The position numbers and the translations under genes were made by a program. The notes under the pieces were generated by a model that was given only the letters and a program-made list of their open reading frames with translations, had not been told where the DNA came from and did no database searches. This document shows positions 1 through 8,417 of a stretch of DNA of 62,078 nt, piece by piece. This stretch comes from Pseudomonadota bacterium (GTDB taxonomy: Bacteria > Pseudomonadota > Gammaproteobacteria > Burkholderiales > Rhodocyclaceae): positions 1 through 62,078 of the forward strand of contig JAGTRX010000008.1 of assembly GCA_018262285.1 (NCBI GenBank), given 5' to 3'. Position 1 is the stretch's first letter, and each line of letters opens with the position of its first letter.

Positions 1-59
1 CAGTAACTACAAGTCGCGCAGACCTTGACCTCACTGGGCAAAATCAGTTTTCCGGCCAT
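1..59 (-). CDS. 5' fragment of an unidentified gene with a CxxC motif
   Basis: The first 19 codons of a minus-strand gene lie at the left edge, starting at the ATG at 59 and running out of the window. The translation begins MAGKLILPSEVKVCATCSY, so a Cys-x-x-Cys pair sits near the N-terminus. A GAGG ribosome-binding site lies just upstream of the ATG. It is too short to name; the CxxC pair could be part of a small zinc-binding protein. Confidence 0.45.
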   Translation of the reverse strand, partial: MAGKLILPSEVKVCATCSY

Positions 60-326
60 TTTTTCCTCACGTTGTTAAGTGCCACTCCCTTTAGCGTTCT
101 CTCCAGCAGAAAACCGCAATGCAGGACGCCTCCCTGTTTGGCATTATCCCACCATTGTCCGCCTTGCGTCTCCGCTTGCGCGTCTTTCACTCCACGATGC
201 GGATTCGACATCGTGAATTTGAAAAGTTCCCATCATCGGCACAGTAACTGCAAAATCATCGCAAAATCTTTTGTCTGCCCGCGTTCGCGGTAGAATGACA
301 CGACCACGACTCTTCGACGACATGCC

Positions 327-698
327 ATGCTCAATCTCGCCCGCCTGACCGGTTTTGTTGCCTTGATGCTGCTTGCCGGTTGTGAAACCATACATTACGA
401 CTACCATCCCCCCGTTAGTGACCAGGGGCGACTGTGTGTTACCCAGTGCGGTGGCATCAAGGAAATCTGCAAGGGTAACGAAATTCAGCGCGCCCAGAGC
501 GAAAAGGAAATCTGCGAGCGCAGCAATGCCAGCAACTACCGGGTTTGCATGCGCAACGCCAAAAACAAGGATCAGGAGAAATCCTGCGACAGCCAAAAGA
601 AACATTGCTGGGCGAGCGAGAGTTACTACGCTTGCGAAGCGGACTACCGGCGTTGCTACGTGGATTGTGGCGGCAGCATCCGCGAATACAAGAAATAA
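327..698 (+). CDS. cysteine-rich small lipoprotein, function unknown
   Basis: A 123-residue protein with a short lipoprotein signal: a basic start, a hydrophobic stretch and the lipobox LLAGC, with Cys19 as the lipidated residue. The mature part is hydrophilic and holds about ten further cysteines, many in CxxxC or CxxxxxxC spacing, which suggests a disulfide-bonded periplasmic or outer-membrane-attached protein. It is followed 32 bases later by slmA on the same strand. A longer antisense frame covers the same bases but lacks a signal and has unnatural composition. I do not recognise the family. Confidence 0.75.
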   Translation: MLNLARLTGFVALMLLAGCETIHYDYHPPVSDQGRLCVTQCGGIKEICKGNEIQRAQSEKEICERSNASNYRVCMRNAKNKDQEKSCDSQKKHCWASESYYACEADYRRCYVDCGGSIREYKK

Positions 699-730
699 GC
701 CCATCATCTGTGACACTTAGGAGAGACTGA

Positions 731-1327
731 ATGGCCATCATCCCTGGCGAGCGCCGCCTGCACATTCTGCAAATTCTGGCTGAAATGCTGGAAACCCCCA
801 AGGGCGAAAAGATCACCACCGCTGCGCTGGCTGCCAAGCTCGATTGCTCCGAAGCCGCGCTTTACCGCCATTTTGCCAGCAAGGCGCAGATGTTCGAGGG
901 CTTGATCGAATTCATCGAGCAGAGTCTTTTCAGCGTCATCAACCAGATCACCTCGGAAGAAATGCAGGGGCTCAAGCAGGTTGAACTGATACTCGCCTTG
1001 CTTCTGCGTTTTTCCCAGAAAAATCGGGGTATGACGCGCGTGCTGATCGGCGATGCGCTGGTCAACGAAAACGAACGCCTGCAGACCCGCATCAATGCCC
1101 TGCTCGACAAGGTAGAGGCAGCTTTGAAGCAATCGCTCAAGATCGCCGCCACGCAGGAAAACCTGAAGCCCGATGCCGATTTCGGTGCCCTGGCCAACCT
1201 GTTGCGCTGCTACGTTGTCGGCCGTTGGGAACAATACGCCCGTAGCGGCTTCACGCGTGAACCGCTGACGCAATGGCCGCAGCAGTGGAACATGCTCTAC
1301 TGTGCCTGCCTGTCGCAATCAAGCTAA
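731..1327 (+). CDS. slmA: nucleoid occlusion factor SlmA (TetR family)
   Basis: A 198-residue TetR-fold DNA-binding protein. Residues 10-60 form the helix-turn-helix region, with the recognisable stretch CSEAALYRHFASKAQMFEGL, closely matching SlmA of E. coli (SEAALYRHFPSK). The rest is the alpha-helical ligand/FtsZ-interaction domain. Known SlmA binds chromosomal SBS sites and antagonises FtsZ ring assembly over the nucleoid. The length equals that of E. coli SlmA (198). The start is supported by AGGAGA about 7 bases upstream. In many proteobacteria slmA lies near dut/coaBC; here the neighbours are different, and it converges on the sigma-factor unit. Confidence 0.88.
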   Translation: MAIIPGERRLHILQILAEMLETPKGEKITTAALAAKLDCSEAALYRHFASKAQMFEGLIEFIEQSLFSVINQITSEEMQGLKQVELILALLLRFSQKNRGMTRVLIGDALVNENERLQTRINALLDKVEAALKQSLKIAATQENLKPDADFGALANLLRCYVVGRWEQYARSGFTREPLTQWPQQWNMLYCACLSQSS

Positions 1328-1379
1328 AAAGGCCGTTGACTTCGGCACAGAACGGCGAGAACAAAGCCCTGCAAAGGCG

Positions 1380-2180
1380 CTAACGAAAATCTTCCGGCAG
1401 TTTGTAATCGGGATAGGCGCGCCGGAATTCAGCCAGCGATTGCTCGGCTTCAGCCATTTTGCCCTCACGACGCAGCCGGCGGATTTTTTCGATCCACGTT
1501 GCGGGCGATTCTTTTGTGATGGCCTTTTGCTGGGCTTGAGCGTCTGCCGGCGTCCTTGCCCGGCTTTCTTCCGGGATTGATGCGCGACTATCAGGCGATG
1601 CAGCATTCCTGTCGCGCATTGGCGAAGCGGGCGCCGCTGCACCGCTGCCAAGTTGGCTGTCCGCTTTGGTTTGCACTGGTGGGCCGGCAGCTTTTTCCGG
1701 CATGACGGCGGGCGCCGCCGGGAATGGTGCTGGCAATGCTTCAAGCCTGTCTTTCTTCTCGATCCTGGCGGCCGGCTTTGTGCTCTCTGTTTTGATGGTG
1801 CTGACCGCCTTGCTTTTGTCCGCTTTCCCGGCTTGTGGCTTGTCAGCAAGGGGCGGGGCGGCCGGAATCAGCTGCCGCGTTTCTACCGGCGCTGGTGGTT
1901 GTTCAGCGGGAATTGGCGGAGGTACAAATGCGGGTTGCTCTTTGTCGACATTGAGCGAGACCAATACGGCAAGTACAACTGTCGCCGCTAGAGCGAAGGG
2001 GGCTGAAAAACGCTTCCACCAGGAACTTTTGCGAGCAGGTTTTTCAACAGCTTGACGTGCGTGTGCCAGGATGGCCGCATCGAGCGCGGCAGCAGGCTCT
2101 GCCTGGCGATGTTGCCGGTAAAGTCCGGAAAGCGCGGGATCGCGCAATTCTTCTTCTGGCGCGGGAGAGATGGTGTTCAT
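1380..2180 (-). CDS. membrane-anchored partner of the ECF sigma factor (putative anti-sigma)
   Basis: A 266-residue protein whose ATG overlaps the stop codon of the upstream ECF sigma gene by four bases, so the two are translationally coupled. Residues 1-50 are cytoplasmic and basic. A single membrane segment follows (about 58-75, FALAATVVLAVLVSLNV), then a long low-complexity Pro/Ala/Lys-rich linker. A small conserved C-terminal stretch (RRLRREGKMAEAEQSLAEFRRAYPDYKLP) resembles the end found on proteins of this kind. The arrangement, sigma then single-pass protein, is typical of sigma/anti-sigma pairs. I see no clear zinc-binding HxxxCxxC motif, so the anti-sigma role is inference from context. 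Confidence 0.7.
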   Translation of the reverse strand: MNTISPAPEEELRDPALSGLYRQHRQAEPAAALDAAILAHARQAVEKPARKSSWWKRFSAPFALAATVVLAVLVSLNVDKEQPAFVPPPIPAEQPPAPVETRQLIPAAPPLADKPQAGKADKSKAVSTIKTESTKPAARIEKKDRLEALPAPFPAAPAVMPEKAAGPPVQTKADSQLGSGAAAPASPMRDRNAASPDSRASIPEESRARTPADAQAQQKAITKESPATWIEKIRRLRREGKMAEAEQSLAEFRRAYPDYKLPEDFR

Positions 2181-2737
2181 AGCAAGTCCCTCAAGGAATC
2201 GCGCAGTTTGCTGGTGGCGTAGCGTAACCGGCTTTTAACGGTTTCGCGGCCGCATGCAGTCGCATTGGCGATTTCTTCCAGTGTCAGGCCGCCTTCTTCG
2301 GCCATCAGAAAAGCTTCGCGCTGCGGTTCCGGCAAGGCCTGCAAGGCAGCGGCCAGACGGATGCCGATTTCCTGATTTTCAGCGATTTGTGCCGGATTTT
2401 GCTGGGTCGGAGCCGGTGCTAGATCGGGGTCAGCTTCGTCGTCATACAGCGAAGCAACATTGCGCGACTGGCGACGATAATGGTCGATGAGGCGATGGTG
2501 GGCGATACGGAAAATCCAGGTCGAGAATTTGGCCAGTGGCTCGTACTCGGCGCGGGCGCTGATAATGTTTTGCCAGACATCCTGATAGATGTCCTCGGCC
2601 AGGCGCGGATCGCCGCATTGGTGCGCGAGATGGCGATAGAGCCGAGTGCGGTAACGTCCGTAAAGGCACTCGAATGCCGCCGTTTCGCCATCGCGGTAGG
2701 CAAGCATCAGCCGTTCGTCGCTCAGTTCTTCCTGCAT
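2177..2737 (-). CDS. RNA polymerase sigma-70 factor, ECF subfamily
   Basis: A 186-residue ECF sigma factor. Region 2 spans about residues 20-90, with the core-binding helix (LAEDIYQDVWQNIISA) and the -10 recognition stretch (FSTWIFRIAHHRLIDHYRR). Region 4 is at about 125-180, with a helix-turn-helix including GLTLEEIANATACGRETVKSRL. It is the first gene of a two-gene unit with the membrane protein that overlaps it. A palindromic hairpin at 2769-2794 separates it from the upstream gene. It is distinct from the HrpL-like ECF factor at the far end of the window, and I see no matching promoter box in front of it. Confidence 0.9.
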   Translation of the reverse strand: MQEELSDERLMLAYRDGETAAFECLYGRYRTRLYRHLAHQCGDPRLAEDIYQDVWQNIISARAEYEPLAKFSTWIFRIAHHRLIDHYRRQSRNVASLYDDEADPDLAPAPTQQNPAQIAENQEIGIRLAAALQALPEPQREAFLMAEEGGLTLEEIANATACGRETVKSRLRYATSKLRDSLRDLL

Positions 2738-2768
2738 GACTGCAAGTTTATCAGGCTACAACCTACAC

Positions 2769-2794
2769 GTGCTGGAAAGGCGCGTTTCCAGCAC
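2769..2794. terminator. perfect 10-bp hairpin, terminator-like
   Basis: GTGCTGGAAA and TTTCCAGCAC form a perfect 10-base-pair stem with a six-base loop. It lies between the stop of the small unknown gene (2816) and the start of the ECF sigma gene (2737), both on the minus strand. There is no clear run of T after it, so intrinsic termination is only probable. Confidence 0.5.
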
Positions 2795-2815
2795 CGTAGC
2801 CTTGCTCAGGCAAAT

Positions 2816-3148
2816 TCAAGCGGCTTCACGCAGACAGTAGCAGTCCTGCCAGGCGTCGTTCCACTCAAACCAGACATTTTGCGCTGCCTGCATAGAGAGC
2901 CGGGAAATCCGGTGTTGCTGGCGCCAGGCCCAGGCAACACTGAGCGCAGGCTGACGGCAATGGCTGGGGGATTCGTCATCGGCCAGCGACAGAAAACATT
3001 CACTGACCAAACTATGATAATCAGACCCCTGGGTGGTGCCGAGGCGTATTTCGGCTTCGCTGGCGGCACGGCGCCACAGTTTGAGCGCAAGCTCTTCGCT
3101 GATGCCGGCTCTTCTGGCGACCCAGGGCAGAATCATGGGTGCTTTCAT
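2816..3148 (-). CDS. small conserved hypothetical protein
   Basis: A 110-residue soluble protein with no signal peptide or membrane segment. The start has a strong AAGGAGAAG ribosome-binding site. The N-terminal half resembles a small helical domain (WVARRAGISEELALKLWRRA), which could be a helix-turn-helix-like fold. The C-terminal half is rich in Trp, Cys and aromatic residues. It is divergently placed from uvrD. I cannot assign a function; related proteins are, from memory, hypothetical proteins of Rhodocyclales. Confidence 0.6.
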   Translation of the reverse strand: MKAPMILPWVARRAGISEELALKLWRRAASEAEIRLGTTQGSDYHSLVSECFLSLADDESPSHCRQPALSVAWAWRQQHRISRLSMQAAQNVWFEWNDAWQDCYCLREAA

Positions 3149-3212
3149 GGGTGCTTCTCCTTCCGATCGCGTCGCACCACGAAGGTGCTACGATCCGGGG
3201 CTGATTATGCGC

Positions 3213-3234
3213 CACTTGAAATAGCCTTCAAGTG
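3213..3234. promoter_or_regulatory. 8-bp inverted repeat in the divergent promoter region
   Basis: CACTTGAA and TTCAAGTG form a perfect 8-base inverted repeat with a six-base spacer. It sits between the divergent small hypothetical gene and uvrD, about 100 bases before the uvrD start, and could be an operator or a hairpin. There is no further evidence for its role. Confidence 0.35.
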
Positions 3235-3333
3235 TAAAGTCCGTGCTTTTGGTGTCTGCTTGCGGTATCGTTGCTTTAAGGCAACAAACGATCTATTTCA
3301 ATCGGTTATATGGGTTTTCTACAGTAAAAAATT

Positions 3334-5481
3334 ATGTCCGACCTTCTGGCTCATCTCAACCCGCCCCAGCTGCAGGCGGTGACGCTGCCACCGGTGCACG
3401 CGCTCATTCTGGCCGGCGCCGGCAGTGGCAAAACGCGGGTGCTGACGACCCGTATCGCCTGGCTCATTTCCACCAGCCAGGTCAGTCCGCACGGCGTGCT
3501 GGCGGTGACTTTTACCAACAAGGCAGCGAAGGAAATGACGGCGCGGCTGGCGGCGCTCATCCCGGTCAATACGCGCGGTATGTGGATCGGCACCTTTCAT
3601 GGTCTGTGCAATCGCCTGCTGCGGGCGCATCATCGCGAAGCCAACCTGCCAGCGACTTTCCAGATTCTCGATAGTGCCGATCAGTTGGGGGCGATCAAGC
3701 GCCTATTGAAAAATCTCAATGTTGACGATGAAAAATTTCCACCGCGTGAGTTGATGAACTTCATCAACTCGCACAAGGAGGAAGGTGTGCGGGCGGCACA
3801 GGCGCAAGCCTTTGATACCTGGGCGCAACGCCGGGTCGAGTTGTACGCCGAGTATGAAAGACAGTGCCAGCGCGAAGGCGTGGTCGATTTTGCCGAACTG
3901 CTGCTGCGTTGCCACGAACTGCTACTCAGGAATGAACCCTTGCGTCAGCACTATCAGGAGCGCTTCCGCCATATTCTGGTCGATGAGTTTCAGGATACCA
4001 ACCGCCTGCAATATGCCTGGCTCAAACTGCTGGCGGGTGGCGGTGCCAAATTCTTTGCCGTCGGTGACGACGATCAGAGTATCTACGCCTTTCGTGGCGC
4101 CGATGTTGGCAATATGCGCGACTTCGAGGGCGAATTTGCCGGCCCTAACGTCATCCGGCTGGAACAGAATTACCGTTCGCACGGCAATATCCTGGCGGCG
4201 GCCAATGCCATTATCAAAAACAATCGTGGGCGGCTGGGCAAGAATTTATGGACCGATGCCGGCGAAGGTGAGCCGATCCGGGTGTTCGAAGCCTATTCCG
4301 ACCTTGACGAGGCGCGTTTTGTCGTCGAGGAGGTGCGCGAACTGGCGCGCGACGGCGTGGCGCGCAACCAGATCGCCTTGCTCTACCGCTCCAACGCCCA
4401 ATCGCGCGTGCTGGAACATGAATTGTTTGGTCGCGGCGTGCCCTACCGCGTTTATGGCGGCTTACGCTTCTTCGAACGGCAGGAGGTCAAGCATGCGCTG
4501 GCCTATCTGCGACTCATCGGCAACCCGGAGGACGACACCGCCTTCCTGCGCGTCGTCAATTTCCCGACCCGTGGCATTGGTGCCCGCAGCCTGGAAAACC
4601 TGCAGGCGACGGCGCATCAGCTCAATTCCAGTCTCTACAACGCAGCGGCTTCGCTGACCGGCAAGGCAGGCACGGCTGTCGGCGCTTTCATCCGCCTGAT
4701 TGAAACCCTGCGCCAGGAAACTGGTGGGCTGCGCCTGCCGGAAATGGTCGAACATGTGCTGGAAAAGAGCGGCATCCTGCAGCATTACCGGACGGAAAAG
4801 GAAGGCCAGGAGCGTCTGGAAAACCTCGACGAACTGATCAACGCCGCCGCTACTTTCATCGACGACGAAGGTGTGGTGATGGCCGAAGAGGCTGGCGAGA
4901 GCGGCGCCTTGGTGGCTTTTCTGACCCATGCCTCGCTCGAATCCGGCGAACATCAGGCCGGTGAGGGCGACGAGGCGGTGCAGTTGATGACCGTCCATTC
5001 CGCCAAGGGCCTGGAGTTTGATGTGGTCTTCATCACCGGCCTCGAACAGGGGCTGTTTCCGCACGAAAACGCCGTATTGGAAGGCCACACCGGGCTGGAA
5101 GAAGAGCGCCGCCTGATGTACGTGGCGGTCACCCGAGCGCGCCAGCGGCTTTATCTGGCCTGGGCGCAAACCCGCATGTTGCACGGCCAGACGCGCTACG
5201 CCGTACCCTCCAGCTTTCTCGACGAATTCCCGCAGGAATTGCTGCTCCGGCTCAATCGGCCAGCGCCGGTGTCCACCGGAAGCGGCCGGGTTTATTACGC
5301 CGCCGCGCCGGAACCCGAGGGCGGACTGCGCATCGGCCAATCGGTGCACCACGCCAAGTTTGGCTTAGGGGTGATCGTTTCAGCCGAAGGGCGCGGCGCC
5401 GATGCCCGTGTACAAATCAATTTTGGCGCTGCCGGCATGAAGTGGCTGGTACTGGAATACGCCAAACTCGATCCTGCCTGA
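3334..5481 (+). CDS. uvrD: DNA helicase II UvrD
   Basis: A 715-residue superfamily-1A 3'-5' helicase, close to the 720 residues of E. coli UvrD. Seen motifs: the Q-motif LNPPQLQAV near the start; Walker A AGAGSGKT (about residues 28-35); motif Ia TFTNKAAKEM; motif II VDEFQDTN; motif III DDDQSIYAFRGA; motif IV with LEQNYRS; motif V TVHSAKGLEFD; motif VI VAVTRARQ. The C-terminal tail ending MKWLVLEYAKLDPA has the UvrD-type Tudor-like domain. The enzyme unwinds DNA in nucleotide excision and mismatch repair. The start follows A/T-rich sequence with only a weak ribosome-binding site. ycaO follows after 12 bases. Confidence 0.95.
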   Translation: MSDLLAHLNPPQLQAVTLPPVHALILAGAGSGKTRVLTTRIAWLISTSQVSPHGVLAVTFTNKAAKEMTARLAALIPVNTRGMWIGTFHGLCNRLLRAHHREANLPATFQILDSADQLGAIKRLLKNLNVDDEKFPPRELMNFINSHKEEGVRAAQAQAFDTWAQRRVELYAEYERQCQREGVVDFAELLLRCHELLLRNEPLRQHYQERFRHILVDEFQDTNRLQYAWLKLLAGGGAKFFAVGDDDQSIYAFRGADVGNMRDFEGEFAGPNVIRLEQNYRSHGNILAAANAIIKNNRGRLGKNLWTDAGEGEPIRVFEAYSDLDEARFVVEEVRELARDGVARNQIALLYRSNAQSRVLEHELFGRGVPYRVYGGLRFFERQEVKHALAYLRLIGNPEDDTAFLRVVNFPTRGIGARSLENLQATAHQLNSSLYNAAASLTGKAGTAVGAFIRLIETLRQETGGLRLPEMVEHVLEKSGILQHYRTEKEGQERLENLDELINAAATFIDDEGVVMAEEAGESGALVAFLTHASLESGEHQAGEGDEAVQLMTVHSAKGLEFDVVFITGLEQGLFPHENAVLEGHTGLEEERRLMYVAVTRARQRLYLAWAQTRMLHGQTRYAVPSSFLDEFPQELLLRLNRPAPVSTGSGRVYYAAAPEPEGGLRIGQSVHHAKFGLGVIVSAEGRGADARVQINFGAAGMKWLVLEYAKLDPA

Positions 5482-5493
5482 GGAGAAAAAAAC

Positions 5494-7209
5494 ATGGAGC
5501 ACTTCATTGCCGGCAAGGATGCCTCACTGGAACATTCGGTTGGCGTCATGCAAGGAAAACTGGCGGCTTTGGGATTTCAGATCGAGGAGCGTTCCTGGCT
5601 GCATCCACTCAAAAGCGTTTGGTCGGTACACCTGCGTGACCGTGATTGCCCGCTGCTCTTTACCAACGGCAAGGGCGCTTCGAAACTGGCGGCGCTGGCC
5701 AGTGCGCTGGGCGAATTTTTCGAGCGCCTATCCTGCAATTATTTCTGGAATCACTATTATTTCGGTGCCGAGATTGCCGGTCGCGCCTATGTGCATGATC
5801 CGCGCGAACGTTGGTTTGCGCTGCCGGATGACGATGTCTGGCCTGTCGACCTGCTGACCCCGGAACTGCAAGCCTTTTACAACCCGGAAGGGAGTGTCGG
5901 CGCAACATCGCTGGTCGATTTAAACTCCGGCGCCATTGAGCGCGGCATCTGTGCGCTGCCGTTTACCCGCCAGCGCGATGGCCGGGAAATCTGGTTCCCG
6001 GTCAATATTCTGGCCAACCTGTATGTCAGCAATGGCATGGCGGCCGGCAATACGCCACACGAAGCGCGGGCGCAGGCGCTGGCCGAAATTCTCGAACGCC
6101 ACGTCAAATTCCGCGTCATCGGCGAAGGGCTTTGTCTGCCCGATTTACCGGAAGTAGTGATTGCACGTAGCCCCAACAGCGTGGCCGGCATTGCCGAATT
6201 GCGCGCCGCTGGCTTTGGCGTGTTGGTCAAGGATGCTTCGCTCGGCGGGCACTTTCCGGTCATCAATGTCACCCTGCTCAATCCACACGATCAAGGCTGT
6301 TTCGCCAGCTTCGGCGCCCATCCGCGCCTGGAAGTCGCCCTCGAACGGGCGCTGACCGAATTGCTGCAAGGCCGCGCCCTGGATGCGCTCAAAGGTTTTC
6401 CGTCTCCCTCCTTCGATCTCGATGAAGTTGCCAGCCCGCATAATCTGGAAAGCCACTTCGTCGATTCCGATGGCCTGTTGCACTGGAATTTCTTTGCCGA
6501 GTCACCCGATTTCGCCTTTGTCGATTGGGATTCCGGCAACACGACGACCACCGAGGACGAAACCTGGCTGGTCGACCGTATCCAAGCAGAAGGAGGTGAC
6601 ATTTACCTGGCAGAGTTCACGCATGCCGGTGTCTACGCCTGCCGCATCGTTGTGCCGGGGGTGTCCGAAATTTACCCAGTCGATGAACTGGAATGGGAAA
6701 ACAATAGTGTCGGCAATGCGCTGCGCCCAGCCATCCTGAATTTGGAGGAACTCGATGACGAGGCATGTTTTGAACTGCTCGACAAGCTTGGTGCTCTGGA
6801 CATCGCTAATGAAAAACGGGTGTCCGAAGTTATCGGGCTGGCCGCCGATGAAGGCAGTATCTGGGCTGACCTGCGCGTCGGTGAACTGAAGTTGCTGCTG
6901 GCGCTGGCCTGCAGTGAAGACGAAGCAATCGACGAAGCTTGCGACTGGGTGCAGCACTTCGAGCAAATCGCCATCGAACGCCGCCGCATTTACGATTGCC
7001 TGCGCAACCTGCGCCAATTGGGCGATCCCGAGCGTTTTGCCGGCGTCCTCAATTCGCTCTACGGCAAAGAAACTCTAGTGCATGCAAAAGGGCTGCTGAC
7101 TGAGGAGTTGCGCTTTTTTGGGATTTCCTCCCCCGGCCTGCAACTAGAAGGCTGCGAACTGCACCAGCGCCTGCTGGCGGCTTATGCAAGAGTGCGTTCC
7201 TGGCCTTGA
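5494..7209 (+). CDS. ycaO: YcaO-family protein (YcaO with C-terminal domain)
   Basis: A 571-residue protein closely resembling E. coli YcaO (586 residues). The YcaO ATP-binding core covers about residues 50-380, with the typical GKGASKLAALASALGEFFERLS and EARAQALAEILERHVK helices carrying the ATP/Mg-coordinating Glu residues. The C-terminal part (about 430-571) is helical, as in the E. coli protein. Genetic work in E. coli links YcaO to RimO-dependent beta-methylthiolation of ribosomal protein S12; YcaO enzymes otherwise activate amide backbones. No thiopeptide-type precursor or cyclodehydratase partner is seen nearby, so the housekeeping role is more likely. A strong AGGAGA ribosome-binding site precedes the start. 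Confidence 0.88.
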   Translation: MEHFIAGKDASLEHSVGVMQGKLAALGFQIEERSWLHPLKSVWSVHLRDRDCPLLFTNGKGASKLAALASALGEFFERLSCNYFWNHYYFGAEIAGRAYVHDPRERWFALPDDDVWPVDLLTPELQAFYNPEGSVGATSLVDLNSGAIERGICALPFTRQRDGREIWFPVNILANLYVSNGMAAGNTPHEARAQALAEILERHVKFRVIGEGLCLPDLPEVVIARSPNSVAGIAELRAAGFGVLVKDASLGGHFPVINVTLLNPHDQGCFASFGAHPRLEVALERALTELLQGRALDALKGFPSPSFDLDEVASPHNLESHFVDSDGLLHWNFFAESPDFAFVDWDSGNTTTTEDETWLVDRIQAEGGDIYLAEFTHAGVYACRIVVPGVSEIYPVDELEWENNSVGNALRPAILNLEELDDEACFELLDKLGALDIANEKRVSEVIGLAADEGSIWADLRVGELKLLLALACSEDEAIDEACDWVQHFEQIAIERRRIYDCLRNLRQLGDPERFAGVLNSLYGKETLVHAKGLLTEELRFFGISSPGLQLEGCELHQRLLAAYARVRSWP

Positions 7210-7400
7210 ACAAGACATCTTCAACAGCGCTGAAAACACCAATTGCCACAATAGACAAAATGCCAAAGGAATATATTCGTGCTTTTTGCGGTGGGATATT
7301 CTGGCTATCACTAATACGTAGCTGAAATATGTATTGCATGATGCAAGACAGCATCCCGGCAGCAATTTAAGAGCCGCGCATTAGCCATGACAGTCTCAGT

Positions 7401-7424
7401 TCGACCGAGATTGTGTGAAAACGT
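7401..7424 (+). repeat. left terminal inverted repeat of the IS remnant
   Basis: Its 24 bases match the reverse complement of 8052-8075 at 19 positions; the inner block TGTGTGAAAACGT is identical. The transposase fragment begins about 60 bases inside. Confidence 0.65.
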
Positions 7425-7483
7425 CCCAACTGTGTACTCCAAACGGGGGGCTTGATCGTTGATTCCTTTAGGGAGGCAGAGGG

Positions 7484-7804
7484 ATGAAACGATTCATTGA
7501 GGGCGAGGCACGAAGCCAACTGACGTTGATGTCGGAATGTCTGGAAGACTGTGTTGGTACCGAAAATCCCGTCCGGGTCATTGATGCCTTCGTGGAAGCA
7601 CTGGACTTGGCCGAAATGGGATTCGACCTGGCGGCCGCTGCGACTGGCCGACCTGGTTACCATCCGGCGCTCCTGCTCAAGATTTACATCTACGGTTATT
7701 TGAATCGTATTCAGTCGAGTCACCGCCTTGAGCGAGAGGCCGGGCGCAATGTCGAATTGATGTGGCTAAGATGTGTTGCGGACGAACTCCTCTGCAAACC
7801 CTGA
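7484..7804 (+). pseudogene. IS1182-family transposase, N-terminal fragment
   Basis: A 106-residue frame with the typical start of IS1182-family transposases: an N-terminal region followed by GRPGYHPALLLKIYIYGYLN and the helix IQSSHRLEREAGRNVELMW. Full-length members are about 450 residues and carry a DDE catalytic domain; here the frame stops after VADELLCKP, before any catalytic residue. A ribosome-binding site (GGGAGG) precedes the ATG, so the fragment could still be translated but cannot transpose. Confidence 0.75.
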
Positions 7805-7847
7805 TTGCAGGAAAAGAGGCGTGGAACGAAAAAGTCAGCAACCTGAA

Positions 7848-7894
7848 TTGATCTGACAATCGAGCACCATCAAAACGGGAATCTGTCAGATCAA
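7848..7894. repeat. 11-bp perfect inverted repeat inside the IS remnant
   Basis: TTGATCTGACA (7848-7858) is repeated in inverted form as TGTCAGATCAA (7884-7894) with a 25-base spacer, directly after the transposase fragment. It may mark the end of a second, smaller element or a deletion joint. No gene is associated with it. Confidence 0.4.
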
Positions 7895-8051
7895 GTCTGA
7901 ACTTCTACATCTGAAGCCCAACCAGGCTGTTCTCCTCGCCATAACCAAGCCCCACAATCCCCCTGTGAGGCGCTAATTTCCGATTCAGAGACAAAAAATA
8001 ACCCAACAGGAAATTGTGTCGGATTCATTCGCTTCTTTAAACTATCACCAG

Positions 8052-8075
8052 ACGTTTTCACACAGCCTCGACCCA
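8052..8075 (-). repeat. right terminal inverted repeat of the IS remnant
   Basis: The reverse complement of this 24-base stretch pairs with the left end at 7401-7424, 19 of 24 positions identical. Confidence 0.65.
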
Positions 8076-8417
8076 AAAGAGACATTTATCCTCTCGTAAG
8101 CGCTGCGGCAAGTTTTTGAGCGAAGTGGTCGTGTAGGGAGCGGACTGACTGAGTGCTGAATCGGCCATTACAGCCTTTCGAGAGGCGAGCCATCTCAGTC
8201 AGCAAAGCATCAGATAGCTGTCTTCGGCGGAGAATCGAAAGTTTGGCAGCTTGAAGCCTATTAGGAACTCTCATATCCCATCCAGGCAAGACTATATATA
8301 CTTGCCACCTCATAGCTTGCCCGAATCCATTCGTCTTGGGGGTTAATATCCAATACCAGACGAAGTGAAGACGAAAACGGCAGGCAATAGAAAATCATCC
8401 TTTCAGGAGAAATTTTG
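8076..8417. other. intergenic stretch without a supported gene
   Basis: About 340 bases between the IS right end and the binding-protein gene. A minus-strand frame (8086-8313) ends with a plausible-looking helical stretch (SVRSLHDHFAQKLAAAL) but has no family match, no clear ribosome-binding site and sits beside the element. It could be the tail of a disrupted gene. The promoter of the ABC transporter must lie here; an AGGAGA ribosome-binding site at 8406 serves it. Confidence 0.4.

Larger units (their letters stand above)
7401..8075 (+). mobile_element. decayed IS1182-type insertion sequence with both terminal inverted repeats
   Basis: A remnant insertion element of about 675 bases. The left end (7401-7424) and the reverse complement of the right end (8052-8075) agree at 19 of 24 positions, with a perfect inner block TGTGTGAAAACGT. 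Between them lies only the N-terminal quarter of an IS1182-like transposase (7484-7804), then about 250 bases without a recognisable gene, so most of the transposase has been lost by internal deletion. I did not find a convincing target-site duplication. It lies between ycaO and the ABC transporter. Confidence 0.72.

Noticed and set aside
144..716. Minus-strand open frame of 190 codons over the lipoprotein
   Set aside because: The plus-strand frame has a lipobox signal and cysteine pattern; the antisense frame reads as hydrophobic low complexity with no support.
2480..3382. Plus-strand open frame of 300 codons over the ECF sigma and the small gene
   Set aside because: It overlaps both the recognisable sigma factor and the uvrD start, with unnatural composition and no family feature.
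5494..7209. YcaO as part of a thiazole/oxazole peptide cluster
   Set aside because: No precursor peptide, dehydrogenase or transporter is adjacent, and the length and C-terminal domain fit the housekeeping YcaO.
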